The notes below the pieces were generated by a model. It saw nothing but the letters and a program-made list of their open reading frames with translations. It made no database searches and was not told where the DNA came from. From Flavisolibacter ginsengisoli DSM 18119 (GTDB lineage Bacteria; Bacteroidota; Bacteroidia; Chitinophagales; Chitinophagaceae), in contig NZ_FQUU01000010.1 in NCBI RefSeq assembly GCF_900129295.1, positions 114,387 through 178,386 on the forward strand: a stretch of DNA of 64,000 nucleotides. Reading direction: 5' to 3'. A program made the translations under genes and the position numbers. Positions 33,260-42,316 of the stretch are shown here, piece after piece. Within the stretch, counting starts at the first letter, position 1; each line of letters opens with the position of its first letter.

Positions 33260-34315
33260 ATGAATTGGAAAGGATTTTGGGAAAAATGGTCCAACTGGGA
33301 GTTATGGCCTTTTGCACTTCGCTATCTTTTTATCAGTCCTGTATGGGCATGGTATTGCCTGCGTTCGGGATCGCTATGGTTTTTTTCTTCTTCTAATCCT
33401 ACTATTACATTCGGCGGCTTTGAAGGGGAGGGCAAAAAGGAAATGTATGAACTGCTGCCTTTGAACACCTATCCAAAGACCATTTATATTCAACCCGGAG
33501 AACTATTTCCTTCAGTGAAGCACCGCATACAGGAAAATGGTTTTACCTATCCATTTATAGTTAAGCCGGATGTAGGCATGAAAGGTCTTTTGTTCAGGAA
33601 GATAGATAACGAAGCAGCCCTTGAAAAATACCACAGGATGATACCTATGGAATACATCGTACAGGAACTGGTGGAGTATCCGCTGGAGGTTAGTGTATTT
33701 TATTACAGGTATCCCAACCAGGAAAAAGGGGTGATCACGGGCTTTATACAAAAGGAGTTAATGGATATCACCGGTGATGGCAGCAGCACCATTTGGGAAT
33801 TGATAGTTGCCCATGATAAAGCAAGGCACAGGCTGGAAGAAATGCGTATCAAGCATATTGAATCACTGGACAGGGTGTTGCCTGAAGGAGAAAGGTATAT
33901 ATTGACCCATGCGGCTAACCTGAATAGGGGAGCAAGGTTCACCAATTTAAAACATTTAATAGACGCAGACCTGTTGAAGGTGTTTGATGCACTCAGTCAT
34001 CCCACACAGTTTTATTATGGCCGGTACGACATAAAATGCAGGTCGGTTGAGGATCTGAAAAAAGGAGTGCATTTTAGTATCCTTGAATTTAATGGCAGCG
34101 GGGCAGAACCTAACCATGTATATAATGCGGGGTACAGTTTATGGCAGGCTAACGCAGAATTCATTAAACACTGGAAGGTGCTATATGAAATATCGCGGTA
34201 CAATAAAGATCATGGTTTGCCTTACTGGTCTTTTAAGAGAGGATGGGATTTTTTAAAGGAAGCTAAAAGACACCTGAAATTGCTGGAACAATATGACAGG
34301 GAGATACTGGTTTAA
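33260..34315 (+). CDS. ATP-grasp (D-Ala-D-Ala ligase-like) protein
   Basis: 351 residues. The first 50 contain a hydrophobic stretch (LRYLFISPVWAWYCLRSGSLWFF) that may touch the membrane. The ATP-grasp core is visible as PFIVKPDVGMKGLLF (residues about 96-110), EYIVQELVEYPLEVSVFYY, and the metal/ATP segment FSILEFNGSGAEPNHVYN near 275-292. It would ligate a carboxylate to an amine or thiol using ATP; the substrates are unknown. The LysE-family gene lies 57 bases downstream and may be co-transcribed. Confidence 0.7.
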   Translation: MNWKGFWEKWSNWELWPFALRYLFISPVWAWYCLRSGSLWFFSSSNPTITFGGFEGEGKKEMYELLPLNTYPKTIYIQPGELFPSVKHRIQENGFTYPFIVKPDVGMKGLLFRKIDNEAALEKYHRMIPMEYIVQELVEYPLEVSVFYYRYPNQEKGVITGFIQKELMDITGDGSSTIWELIVAHDKARHRLEEMRIKHIESLDRVLPEGERYILTHAANLNRGARFTNLKHLIDADLLKVFDALSHPTQFYYGRYDIKCRSVEDLKKGVHFSILEFNGSGAEPNHVYNAGYSLWQANAEFIKHWKVLYEISRYNKDHGLPYWSFKRGWDFLKEAKRHLKLLEQYDREILV

Positions 34316-34372
34316 TAAAGATCAGTAATTGAAAAAAGGATAAATGGTATTTTCGAAATTAAGCACCTGGAT

Positions 34373-35083
34373 ATGCAAAAGCTGGTACGTATTTTTTTTA
34401 CAGGTCTATTTATAAGCTTCCTGGGTTCCCTTCCACTGGGCACGCTGAATATTGCAGCTATGCAGATAGCCATTGCAGAAACTGTAAAAGCTGCACTTTT
34501 CTTTTCCTTGGGTTCACTCACAGCAGAGATCATTTATGTGAGGCTATCACTGGTAGCCATGGATTGGGTGCGCAAGCAGCAGAAAATATTAAAGGCGCTG
34601 GAATGGGTGACACTGGTTATAGTGCTGGCCCTCGCTGTTTCCAGCTTCTATACAGCCATGCACCCGGGGGTGCACAAAAGCCCGATTCTGAATACTTCTT
34701 TGCATCCTTACTTCCTGGGTTTGACTATGAGTGCAGTGAACCCGGTGCAGATACCATTCTGGTTTGGATGGAGCACCGTACTATTTACCAAGAATATTCT
34801 ATTGCCGCGTAACAGCCATTACAATACATATATAGTAGGTATCGGCCTTGGAACTTTGTTAGGGAACTGTGTTTTTATTTTTGGTGGAAGGATCATAGCA
34901 GACCGCATCAGCAGCAACCAGAATATATTAAACTGGGTGATCGGTGGCATTTTCCTGGTCACTGCCCTGATACAATTGTATAAGATACTAAAGCATAAAG
35001 ATGCGCATCATGATATTGAACATCCCGAAGAGCTGACCCGTAAATTCGAAGGACATTTGGATGAAATAAATAAGCACACTTAA
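34373..35083 (+). CDS. LysE family translocator
   Basis: 236 residues with six predicted membrane helices. The N-terminal GLFISFLGSLPLGTLNIAAMQIA is typical of LysE/RhtB exporters, although the usual PGP motif is here SLPLG. The C-terminal 30 residues form a His/Glu-rich cytosolic tail (HKDAHHDIEHPEE). The likely role is export of an amino acid or related small molecule. It sits between the ATP-grasp gene and the DinB gene, 10 bases before the latter. Confidence 0.75.
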   Translation: MQKLVRIFFTGLFISFLGSLPLGTLNIAAMQIAIAETVKAALFFSLGSLTAEIIYVRLSLVAMDWVRKQQKILKALEWVTLVIVLALAVSSFYTAMHPGVHKSPILNTSLHPYFLGLTMSAVNPVQIPFWFGWSTVLFTKNILLPRNSHYNTYIVGIGLGTLLGNCVFIFGGRIIADRISSNQNILNWVIGGIFLVTALIQLYKILKHKDAHHDIEHPEELTRKFEGHLDEINKHT

Positions 35084-35093
35084 ACAAATTGAT

Positions 35094-35585
35094 ATGTTGA
35101 ATCAATCTATTATTGCTGAGCTCAAACAGGAAGCAGTACAAACAAAAAAGATACTGGAAAAAGTTCCCTTTGATCAATGGCAGTGGAAGCCCCATCAGAA
35201 ATCAATGGCGCTCGGAAGGCTGGCCTCTCATGTGGCAGAATTGCCAAAATGGATCACTATGTGCATCAACACTGATGAACTGGATTTCAGCAAAAGGGGA
35301 TACAAGGCAAACGTTTTTGAAAGCAGGGAGCAGTTATTACAGCAACTGGATGAAAATGTGCAGGAGGCGCTTTCAACCCTGGAGAAAACAAGTGATGCGC
35401 AATTACAGGAAAACTGGACCTTACGCAATGGAGAACATGTGATTTTTACACTGCCGAAGATAAACGTAATACGTTCCGCAGCTATGAATCATATGATCCA
35501 CCACAGGGGGCAATTATCCGTATTCCTTCGCCTGTTGGATATTCCTGTTCCAGGTATGTATGGACCAAGCGCAGATGAATCCTGA
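35094..35585 (+). CDS. DinB family protein
   Basis: 163 residues of the four-helix DinB/YfiT type. The helix-1 start is KQEAVQTKKILEKVPFDQWQWKP, the helix-2 segment MALGRLASHVAELPKW carries the first conserved His, and the C-terminal MNHMIHHRGQLSVFLRLLDIPVPGMYGPSADE carries the other two metal-binding histidines. Family members are metal-binding and often thiol-dependent transferases; no specific reaction is known here. Confidence 0.85.
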   Translation: MLNQSIIAELKQEAVQTKKILEKVPFDQWQWKPHQKSMALGRLASHVAELPKWITMCINTDELDFSKRGYKANVFESREQLLQQLDENVQEALSTLEKTSDAQLQENWTLRNGEHVIFTLPKINVIRSAAMNHMIHHRGQLSVFLRLLDIPVPGMYGPSADES

Positions 35586-35705
35586 TATATAGGTTGTGAA
35601 ACAGAAGGTTTTTTAGCCTGAGTACTGACCATGGTCAATAAATGGATGTATAGAATAAATGTAGCTTTGTTTTAGTTCTTTTTTTCCAACCTAAAACTTA
35701 GCTAT

Positions 35706-36143
35706 ATGAACAGCGTACAACGCCTCGAATTCTGGGGTGAACACCACCATCCCAAATGGCTGGATATTTTGCGTGTAGCACTGGGCGTCTTTCTTTGCTT
35801 CAGGGGAATCAACTTTGCTACACACATGGGTGAATTGATGAACGTACTGACAGGTAGCATGCCTTTTAGCACCTTCATGTTAGTATTGATAGGCCACTAC
35901 GTGGTTTTTGCCCATATAATGGGAGGTTTTCTCCTTGCTGTAGGTATGCTTACGCGCATGGCCTGCATCATACAGATACCTATTTTAATGGGGGCCATTA
36001 TTTTTGGAGAATTCTCTGAAACTTTGAAACCGTTATCTGAAGCCCTTATCTCTGTAGTGGTATTGGTATTGCTGCTTTATTTCTTTGTCATCGGCAGTGG
36101 TCCATGGTCTTTGGATAAAGCTTTTGAAAAAACGGATCAATAG
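35706..36143 (+). CDS. DoxX family membrane protein
   Basis: 145 residues with four membrane helices. DILRVALGVFLCFRGINF and the central GHYVVFAHIMGGFLLAVGMLTRMACI fit DoxX/DUF417-like proteins, which act in respiratory or redox complexes in some bacteria. The molecular role is not known. Confidence 0.75.
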   Translation: MNSVQRLEFWGEHHHPKWLDILRVALGVFLCFRGINFATHMGELMNVLTGSMPFSTFMLVLIGHYVVFAHIMGGFLLAVGMLTRMACIIQIPILMGAIIFGEFSETLKPLSEALISVVVLVLLLYFFVIGSGPWSLDKAFEKTDQ

Positions 36144-36202
36144 GATAGGATTTGTAGCCATAATATACTGACAAAACATGGTGCTACCCTTAAAGTGGGG
36201 GA

Positions 36203-36916
36203 TTATCCTGGTTGCTTAAGAGGTTTGCCCACAGCAATGGAACAATCATGGCCGGTTTGCCCATGAGCAGGGTTTAACCTGGCACCTGTACTATCCATTG
36301 GCAATGAATTCCATATAGCTAAAGAATCTTCACGGGACAATGTTTTTGTTACCGCCGGCTTAACAGGTGTGGAAGGATTTGTTTTACCTGGCGGTGCATT
36401 TAATGGAACTCCTACAGCAATATCACATCTATGTCCAGGCAGGCCATGAGCCGGGTTTAATTTAGGAAGAGCGCCTGTTGGCAAGGTTGTAGTTATAGCA
36501 CTGGTTGCAGCAGGTGAGGAATTGAGTGGTGCCCCTACAGCAATATCACATCTGTGTCCTGGTTTTCCATGCGCGGGATTTATTCCTGCCGCTGGTGTCA
36601 GGCTATTTTGGGAGATTATAGGTGGTGGAATTTGTGTTGCCAGGTTACCTGCAGGTTGTGGTATAACAGGTAAATCTTTTGATGTTGCGGGTAAAGACGC
36701 CGAAACAGGCAATGGATCACCTACCGCTATATCGCACCTGTGACCTGGTTGCCCGTGTGCCGGGTTCCGGGCAGTACCTGCGGTGGAATTGCTTGCAAAC
36801 ATTACTCCCGGCTTTGGATGATAGTATTGAACATAACTTCTCTGGTTATCATCATTGCAGGAGCCAAGTATCATCAATAGTATAATAAAGGATAAAAAAC
36901 TAACCGTAGTTCGCAT
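36203..36916 (-). CDS. Lipoprotein with four NPAHG-x-PGHRCDIAVG repeats
   Basis: 237 residues starting with a lipoprotein signal (SFLSFIILLMILGSC). The mature part is Pro/Ser/Thr/Ala-rich linker separating four copies of NPAHGQPGHRCDIAVGDPL, the last diverged to NPAHGQTGHDCSIAVGKPL. Each copy has two His and one Cys with fixed spacing, a plausible metal- or haem-binding unit. I do not know a characterised family. It is monocistronic, convergent with the DoxX gene. Confidence 0.7.
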   Translation of the reverse strand: MRTTVSFLSFIILLMILGSCNDDNQRSYVQYYHPKPGVMFASNSTAGTARNPAHGQPGHRCDIAVGDPLPVSASLPATSKDLPVIPQPAGNLATQIPPPIISQNSLTPAAGINPAHGKPGHRCDIAVGAPLNSSPAATSAITTTLPTGALPKLNPAHGLPGHRCDIAVGVPLNAPPGKTNPSTPVKPAVTKTLSREDSLAIWNSLPMDSTGARLNPAHGQTGHDCSIAVGKPLKQPG

Positions 36917-37050
36917 GGCAGCTATTTTAATAAATATACAAAAATCTTCTGCTTATATGGATGCAGTTGCCAATGAAAAGCAAGCCCGGTATAAACCCCG
37001 GCGTTTCAGAACTTAACCACTATTTTAGGTAACACCTTTACCAGGATAAG

Positions 37051-37086
37051 AAAATACCTGCCCCTGGGAAAGAGCAGGTATTTTTT
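37051..37086 (-). terminator. Terminator downstream of a 42-codon gene
   Basis: AAAATACCTGC/GCAGGTATTTT stem with A-run on the left and T-run on the right, so it can work in either direction. It ends just below the stop of the small minus-strand gene at 37137-37265. An outer pair, CCACTATTTTA and TAAATAGTGG, extends the structure. Confidence 0.7.
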
Positions 37087-37136
37087 AAATAGTGGTCATT
37101 TGACCAATGCTTACCATGATAGAATAGTGCTGGTCC

Positions 37137-37265
37137 TTAGCTTTTCAAAACTTTATAAAATACGATCATAAAACAAACCAGTATAAGAATGGCAAAGTCT
37201 GTGATCTCTTTCCGGTCAAGCTTGGGGTATAATGTAAATAGCAGTAGTTTCCTTAAGAAGTTCAT
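37137..37265 (-). CDS. Small single-helix membrane protein (42 residues)
   Basis: A 42-residue frame beginning MNFLRKLLLFTLYPKLDRKE. A basic amphipathic start is followed by one membrane helix, FAILILVCFMIVFYKVL. The composition is protein-like and a terminator hairpin lies 50 bases beyond the stop. It occupies a gap of 500 bases otherwise without genes. Function unknown; comparison with relatives would show whether it is conserved. Confidence 0.5.
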   Translation of the reverse strand: MNFLRKLLLFTLYPKLDRKEITDFAILILVCFMIVFYKVLKS

Positions 37266-37425
37266 AGGGGTACAAGTTTAGGATTTTTACGGTGCGACAA
37301 GATAATAAGTCTATATGGAATATGCAAGCAGTCCATGAATAGTAATTTATTATGCAGACCTAAACGCTGTATAATCAAGTGCCTGCAAAAACTTTACCTG
37401 ATAAATTCTTTTCTCAAGATGCGCA

Positions 37426-38751
37426 TCAGGACTTCATTTCAGCCACCCAGCTGTCCCTGTCATCGGGACTGAACTTCCAGGGGGCGAAATTGTTTTCCAC
37501 ATTGCTGTACATACCATTCCATTCAGTGGGCTGGTTGCTCTCTTCCAGTGCCAGGTATCTTTTCAATTGGTTGATGATGCTTAAAGGACTGATCAGCACA
37601 GGACATACCTGCACGCAAGCCTGGCAACTGGTACAAGCCCATAGTTCTTCGGTGGTAATATAATCATGCAAAAGTGTTTTGGAATCTTGCTGTCCGTCGG
37701 GATTGTTATCTCTTAAAGTACCCACTTCTTCCATACGGTCGCGGGTATCCATCATGATCTTTCGGGGTGATAATTTCTTGCCTGTCTGGTTAGCCGGGCA
37801 GGCTGCAGTGCATCGGCCACACTCAGTGCAGGTATAGGCATCCAGCAGGTTTTTCCAACTCAGATCATTGATGTCTTTGGCTCCGAATTTTTTATGTTCT
37901 TCATTGGCTGCTTCTGCAGGAATGGTTTCGGGCTGCATGGCATACAATACTTCCCTTTGTATCTCGGGCATGTTATCCATTTTGCCCTGGGGTTGCAGGC
38001 GTGCATAATATGTATTGGGAAAGGCCAGCAGAATGTGTAAATGTTTAGAGTAGGGCAGGTAATTTAAAAAAACAAAGATGCCGGCAATGTGCATCCACCA
38101 TGCGGCTCTTTCAATTGTTACAAGGGAAGCTGCACTTAGGTTTTGAAAAACAGGGGTAATAAATCCGGATACCCAGAAAGATGCAGTTTGGACCTCAGCG
38201 TAATGACCATAACCTTTAAGCTGAAGCGCTTTATCTGCTGCATTCATTATAAGAAATAAAGACATTAACACTATCTCGAAGAACAATATATAGTTAGCAT
38301 CACTTTTGGGCCAGCCATTTAATTCTTTCATATTCAGCCGGCGCACATGTACTATGTTTCTGCGTATAAGAAATACAATACAGGAGGTAAGCACTAAAAA
38401 GGCCAGCACCTCAAAGAAATCCAGCACAAAGGAATAGACATTACCAAGGGCAGGGGCAAATAATCTATGTGTGCCCAGGATTCCATCCAGGATGATCTCA
38501 AGGATCTCCACGTTGATAATAATAAAACCTGCATAAACAGCAAGGTGCAGGAATGCAACCAGCGGCTTATCAAACATTCTTTTTTGCCCGAAAGCCATGA
38601 GCAGCACATTTTTCCACCTGTCGGGGTGAGACTCTATTTTTTCATCCCTGCCCAGGTTGATATTCTTTCTTATGAAGATTGCTTTTTTTGTAAACAACCA
38701 GATTGCTGCTGCCACAAGGACAATAAATAAAATTTGTTGCACCAACTGCAT
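37426..38751 (-). CDS. Membrane-anchored 4Fe-4S oxidoreductase (HdrE/HdrC-like)
   Basis: 441 residues. The N-terminal half has about five membrane helices of the cytochrome b/NarI type (AVYAGFIIINVEIL, VLAFLVLTSCIVFLI, with histidines that could bind haem). The C-terminal half has two 4Fe-4S motifs, CTECGRCTAACP and CTSCQACVQVCP. It is probably a quinone-linked electron carrier working with the CCG-domain protein encoded at 32383-33162. The divergent phosphoribosyltransferase gene starts 43 bases from its ATG. Confidence 0.87.
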   Translation of the reverse strand: MQLVQQILFIVLVAAAIWLFTKKAIFIRKNINLGRDEKIESHPDRWKNVLLMAFGQKRMFDKPLVAFLHLAVYAGFIIINVEILEIILDGILGTHRLFAPALGNVYSFVLDFFEVLAFLVLTSCIVFLIRRNIVHVRRLNMKELNGWPKSDANYILFFEIVLMSLFLIMNAADKALQLKGYGHYAEVQTASFWVSGFITPVFQNLSAASLVTIERAAWWMHIAGIFVFLNYLPYSKHLHILLAFPNTYYARLQPQGKMDNMPEIQREVLYAMQPETIPAEAANEEHKKFGAKDINDLSWKNLLDAYTCTECGRCTAACPANQTGKKLSPRKIMMDTRDRMEEVGTLRDNNPDGQQDSKTLLHDYITTEELWACTSCQACVQVCPVLISPLSIINQLKRYLALEESNQPTEWNGMYSNVENNFAPWKFSPDDRDSWVAEMKS

Positions 38752-38793
38752 ATAGATTTGCTAATTTAAGCGCTGTAAAAATAGGAGCTAAAT

Positions 38794-39300
38794 ATGGAAA
38801 CTTCGCAAAACAGGAATTGTGTTTTAGACAAGGAAGCCATCAACAGGAAGATGAAACGCATGGCATTGGAGATAGCCGAGCAGAATAATGACGTAGCCGA
38901 CCTGCTCATTGCAGGTATTACGGGCAATGGTGAAATAGTGGCTAAGTGCCTTGTTGAGGAACTATCTAAATTAAGCTCCATTAAGACAAGCCTGATCAAG
39001 GTAATAATAAATAAGAAGCAATTAATGGATGCATCATTAGAGCCAGCAACAGATGTGACCAATAAAAACGTCATCCTGGTAGATGATGTGGCAAATACGG
39101 GTAAAACCATGTTGTATGCCTTAAAACCATTTTTAGCTTCACGACCTGCAAGGATCCAAACCCTGGTACTGGTGGAGCGCAGCCATAAGCTTTTTCCTAT
39201 TCAGACAGATTATGCCGGGCTGTCATTGGCCACAACCTTACAGGAACATATAAGCGTGGAAACGGAAGGTGATACGATAACAGGCGCCTGGCTGTATTAA
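38794..39300 (+). CDS. Phosphoribosyltransferase family protein (PyrR-like)
   Basis: 168 residues with a PRPP motif VILVDDVANTGKT at 93-105 and the ERSHKLFPIQTDYAG segment seen in PyrR-type proteins. The N-terminal third differs from the PyrR at the window start. It could be a uracil or other nucleobase phosphoribosyltransferase; it has no pyr or pur neighbours. It is divergent from the Fe-S membrane gene. Confidence 0.75.
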   Translation: METSQNRNCVLDKEAINRKMKRMALEIAEQNNDVADLLIAGITGNGEIVAKCLVEELSKLSSIKTSLIKVIINKKQLMDASLEPATDVTNKNVILVDDVANTGKTMLYALKPFLASRPARIQTLVLVERSHKLFPIQTDYAGLSLATTLQEHISVETEGDTITGAWLY

Positions 39301-39324
39301 CCCCATTCAATAGGAATGCTAATC

Positions 39325-40284
39325 TTAAAAGCTGATCCAGTGGCCTTTAAATTTGCCATTAGATAATTCCAGTGTGGGTGCAGGGATCTTCAACACATTC
39401 AAAACAGAAAAGGCTGTCCGGAGAAACCTGCTTTTGGTTTTGATCCTTGCCAGGTCTATATCAGGTGAGAGATACCATTGCCTTCTTCGCTTAAGGTCCC
39501 GCCTGTCAAAAACAACATTTCCTTCTTTATCATATGCCAGGTTTTGATAACCGCCAAACATATTATCTGCTCCATACCCAATAGCAAGGTTGAGCCAGGG
39601 GGGTAATCCGTCTATACCACATGTTGATGAAAGGTTTATGCTTAACCAATAAGTTTGTGCATTATAATCTTTTAGTAGTCTTTCCGGGAGGCTGCTGCCG
39701 AATAGATCGTTGGCTCGTTGTTCCAGTGCAGCAGGTTTGTATTTTTTTTGAAAGGATGAAAACTTCAGGCTGATCTTTTGCTCTTTCCATACCAGTGCCT
39801 GGGAAGCAAAAAGAGTAGCACCAAAAAGATCGGCAGCTGCATCAGGCCAGCTCCATCCCCATTCAGCCGACCTCCCATCGAGGTATTCAATAGAAAGCAT
39901 ATAGGCCAGGCTGGTACCTGTGCCCAAAACAACTGACTGGCGGTCATTCATGCCAGCCCATTTCCACACGGTTGTATTGACACGGGAACTATGATAGGCA
40001 GTCCATGCATGGCCGATCTTATCCATCTGCAGCCATTCGCCGGCGTCATTAAAACTGTGAAAAGATGTTCTGGGATAACCTTTATACCAGGCTTCATTTA
40101 AGAATATAAATGATCCGCCATACACTGCTGCCATACCTGTTGCTGCCATCCATTTACGTTCGCTAAAATTAATTGTGGAAGCAGGTAATAATGCGCTATC
40201 CCTGTTGTGGATATGGGCATTGTACTCCTGGGCATTTGCAGATAGGGCAATAAAAATAAAAACAGATACGAGCCATTTTCTCAC
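39325..40284 (-). CDS. DUF2279 family exported protein
   Basis: 319 residues with a signal peptide (ending ALSANAQ). The conserved core has KWMAATGMAAVYGGSFIFLNEAWYKGYPRTSFHSFND, then MDKIGHAWTAYHSSR and SAEWGWSWPDAAADLFGATL, features of DUF2279 (YfiM-like) outer-membrane-associated proteins. The biochemical role is not known. It is convergent with the preceding phosphoribosyltransferase gene. Confidence 0.75.
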   Translation of the reverse strand: MRKWLVSVFIFIALSANAQEYNAHIHNRDSALLPASTINFSERKWMAATGMAAVYGGSFIFLNEAWYKGYPRTSFHSFNDAGEWLQMDKIGHAWTAYHSSRVNTTVWKWAGMNDRQSVVLGTGTSLAYMLSIEYLDGRSAEWGWSWPDAAADLFGATLFASQALVWKEQKISLKFSSFQKKYKPAALEQRANDLFGSSLPERLLKDYNAQTYWLSINLSSTCGIDGLPPWLNLAIGYGADNMFGGYQNLAYDKEGNVVFDRRDLKRRRQWYLSPDIDLARIKTKSRFLRTAFSVLNVLKIPAPTLELSNGKFKGHWISF

Positions 40285-40433
40285 CTTTCAAATGTACGTA
40301 CACTTAACTTCGCATTGTATTAAAATGGAAGGATAAAAACGGTAATGCCATTAACTGGCATCAGAATTTTAAATAGATAAACTCCTTTATTTTAGATAAC
40401 AGTTAAAATATTCAAACCAATAAATTCTATACG

Positions 40434-42158
40434 ATGGATGCTGCTATTCAACAGAACGTAGATAAATGGCTGAACGGAGCTTTTGATGAAGAAGTAAAGA
40501 ACCAGATACGGGAACTACAGAAAAATGGATCTGATGAACTGGCGGATGCATTTTACCGCACCCTCGAATTTGGTACAGGTGGGTTGCGTGGTTTAATGGG
40601 TGTGGGCACCAACAGGATGAACAAATACACGGTTGGTATGGCTACCCAGGGATATGCCAATTACCTGAAACAAAGTTTTCCGAATGAACAGGTAAAAGTG
40701 GCTATTGCCCATGACAGCCGCAACAACAGCCGTTTCTTTGCTGAAACCGCAGCAAATGTTTTTGGCGCTAATGGAATCAAGGTTTTTTTATTTGAAGACC
40801 TGCGGCCTACACCTGAACTTTCTTTTACCATCAGGCAGTTTGGATGCCAGGGGGGCGTAGTGTGCACAGCATCGCATAATCCGAAAGAATACAATGGTTA
40901 TAAGGCCTACTGGAATGACGGGGGCCAGTTGGTGCCACCGCATGATAAGGCTGTAATTGCAGAAGTGGAAAAGATACATGATGTGACAGACGTAAAATGG
41001 AGCGGGGGAGAAGCCAATATTGAAATAATAGGTAAGGATGTAGATGAAGCTTATGTAAAGATGGTCAAAGGCCTGAGCGTTTACCCAGAGGTGATCAAAG
41101 AGCAGAAAGACCTTAAGATCGTATATACTCCCATACATGGTACCGGTATTAAATTGGTGCCGGCAGTGCTTAAAGCCTTTGGTTTTGAGAATGTGCATAT
41201 AGTAGAAGCACAAGCCATTCCAGATGGTAATTTTCCCACTGTAGTTTCTCCCAACCCGGAGGAAAGTGAAGCCATGAGTATGGGATTAAAACAAGCAGAA
41301 GCAATAGATGCAGATATACTGCTTGGTACAGATCCAGACGCTGACAGGGTAGGCATAGGTGTGAAAGACAACAACGGCAAGTGGGTGCTGATGAATGGCA
41401 ACCAGACAGCGGTACTGGCTTTCAATTATATGATGGAAAGCCGCAAGGAAAAGGGTATTGCACAACCCAATGATATGGTGGTCAAGACCATTGTTACCAC
41501 AGATCTTATTGACGTAATAGCTGCATCACTCGGAGTTAAATGCTATAATGTATTAACGGGCTTTAAATGGATAGCGGAATTGATCAAGGAAAAGGAGGGA
41601 AAGGAAAACTATGTAATTGGTGGAGAGGAAAGCTATGGTTTAATGATAGGCTCGCAGATCCGGGATAAGGATGCCGTTTCTGCTGTGGCCTTATTGTGTG
41701 AAATGGCAGCTTATGAAAAAAGTAAAGGCAAGACCCTGTTTCAAAAACTCCTGGAGCTGTATAGTAAATACGGTTATTACCAGGAGGATCTTATCTCCAT
41801 TACTAAAAAAGGAATGAATGGTCAGCAGGAGATAGCTCAAATGATGGAGGACTTTAGAAATAACCCGCCAAAAGAACTTGGAGGCGTTAAAGTAACCCAA
41901 TTGCTTGATTATCAAAAGCAGGTGAAGACCGATCTTCTTACTGGTCAAACTTCAGCCATTACGCTTCCCAAATCCAATGTCCTGCAGTTTATTCTTGAAG
42001 ATGGTAGTAAGATCAGTGCCCGCCCTTCAGGTACAGAGCCAAAGATCAAGTTTTATTTTAGTGTCAATACTAAATTGGAGGCCATTGATAAATTTGCTGA
42101 AGCTCAGCAAAAAGCCAGGGGAAAGATCAAAGGAATTATCCAGGATATGAAGCTGTAA
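40434..42158 (+). CDS. Phosphohexomutase (phosphoglucomutase type)
   Basis: 574 residues, normal for the long bacterial phosphoglucomutase/phosphomannomutase form. The N-terminal GTGGLRGLMGVGTNRMN binds sugar, TASHNPKEYNGYK carries the phosphorylated serine, DPDADRVGIGV binds magnesium, GGEESYG is the sugar-specific loop and RPSGTEPKIKFY binds phosphate. It interconverts hexose 1- and 6-phosphates for polysaccharide synthesis or breakdown. Monocistronic, with a terminator downstream. Confidence 0.93.
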   Translation: MDAAIQQNVDKWLNGAFDEEVKNQIRELQKNGSDELADAFYRTLEFGTGGLRGLMGVGTNRMNKYTVGMATQGYANYLKQSFPNEQVKVAIAHDSRNNSRFFAETAANVFGANGIKVFLFEDLRPTPELSFTIRQFGCQGGVVCTASHNPKEYNGYKAYWNDGGQLVPPHDKAVIAEVEKIHDVTDVKWSGGEANIEIIGKDVDEAYVKMVKGLSVYPEVIKEQKDLKIVYTPIHGTGIKLVPAVLKAFGFENVHIVEAQAIPDGNFPTVVSPNPEESEAMSMGLKQAEAIDADILLGTDPDADRVGIGVKDNNGKWVLMNGNQTAVLAFNYMMESRKEKGIAQPNDMVVKTIVTTDLIDVIAASLGVKCYNVLTGFKWIAELIKEKEGKENYVIGGEESYGLMIGSQIRDKDAVSAVALLCEMAAYEKSKGKTLFQKLLELYSKYGYYQEDLISITKKGMNGQQEIAQMMEDFRNNPPKELGGVKVTQLLDYQKQVKTDLLTGQTSAITLPKSNVLQFILEDGSKISARPSGTEPKIKFYFSVNTKLEAIDKFAEAQQKARGKIKGIIQDMKL

Positions 42159-42186
42159 TTGGTTTATAAACTTCTATAAAATTAAA

Positions 42187-42218
42187 AAGTGCTCTTATGG
42201 AGCACTTCCTCTTTTTTA
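42187..42218 (+). terminator. Terminator after the phosphohexomutase gene
   Basis: AAGTGCTC-TTATG-GAGCACTT followed by CCTCTTTTTT on the plus strand. Confidence 0.8.
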
Positions 42219-42316
42219 GGCGGATGGACTTAATATTTTGATTTGTTTATTTCCTCGTGAGGGCACAAAGAAAAGGGGAAATCTTCAACCATACAAAAGA
42301 GAATCGCTGAAATCCC

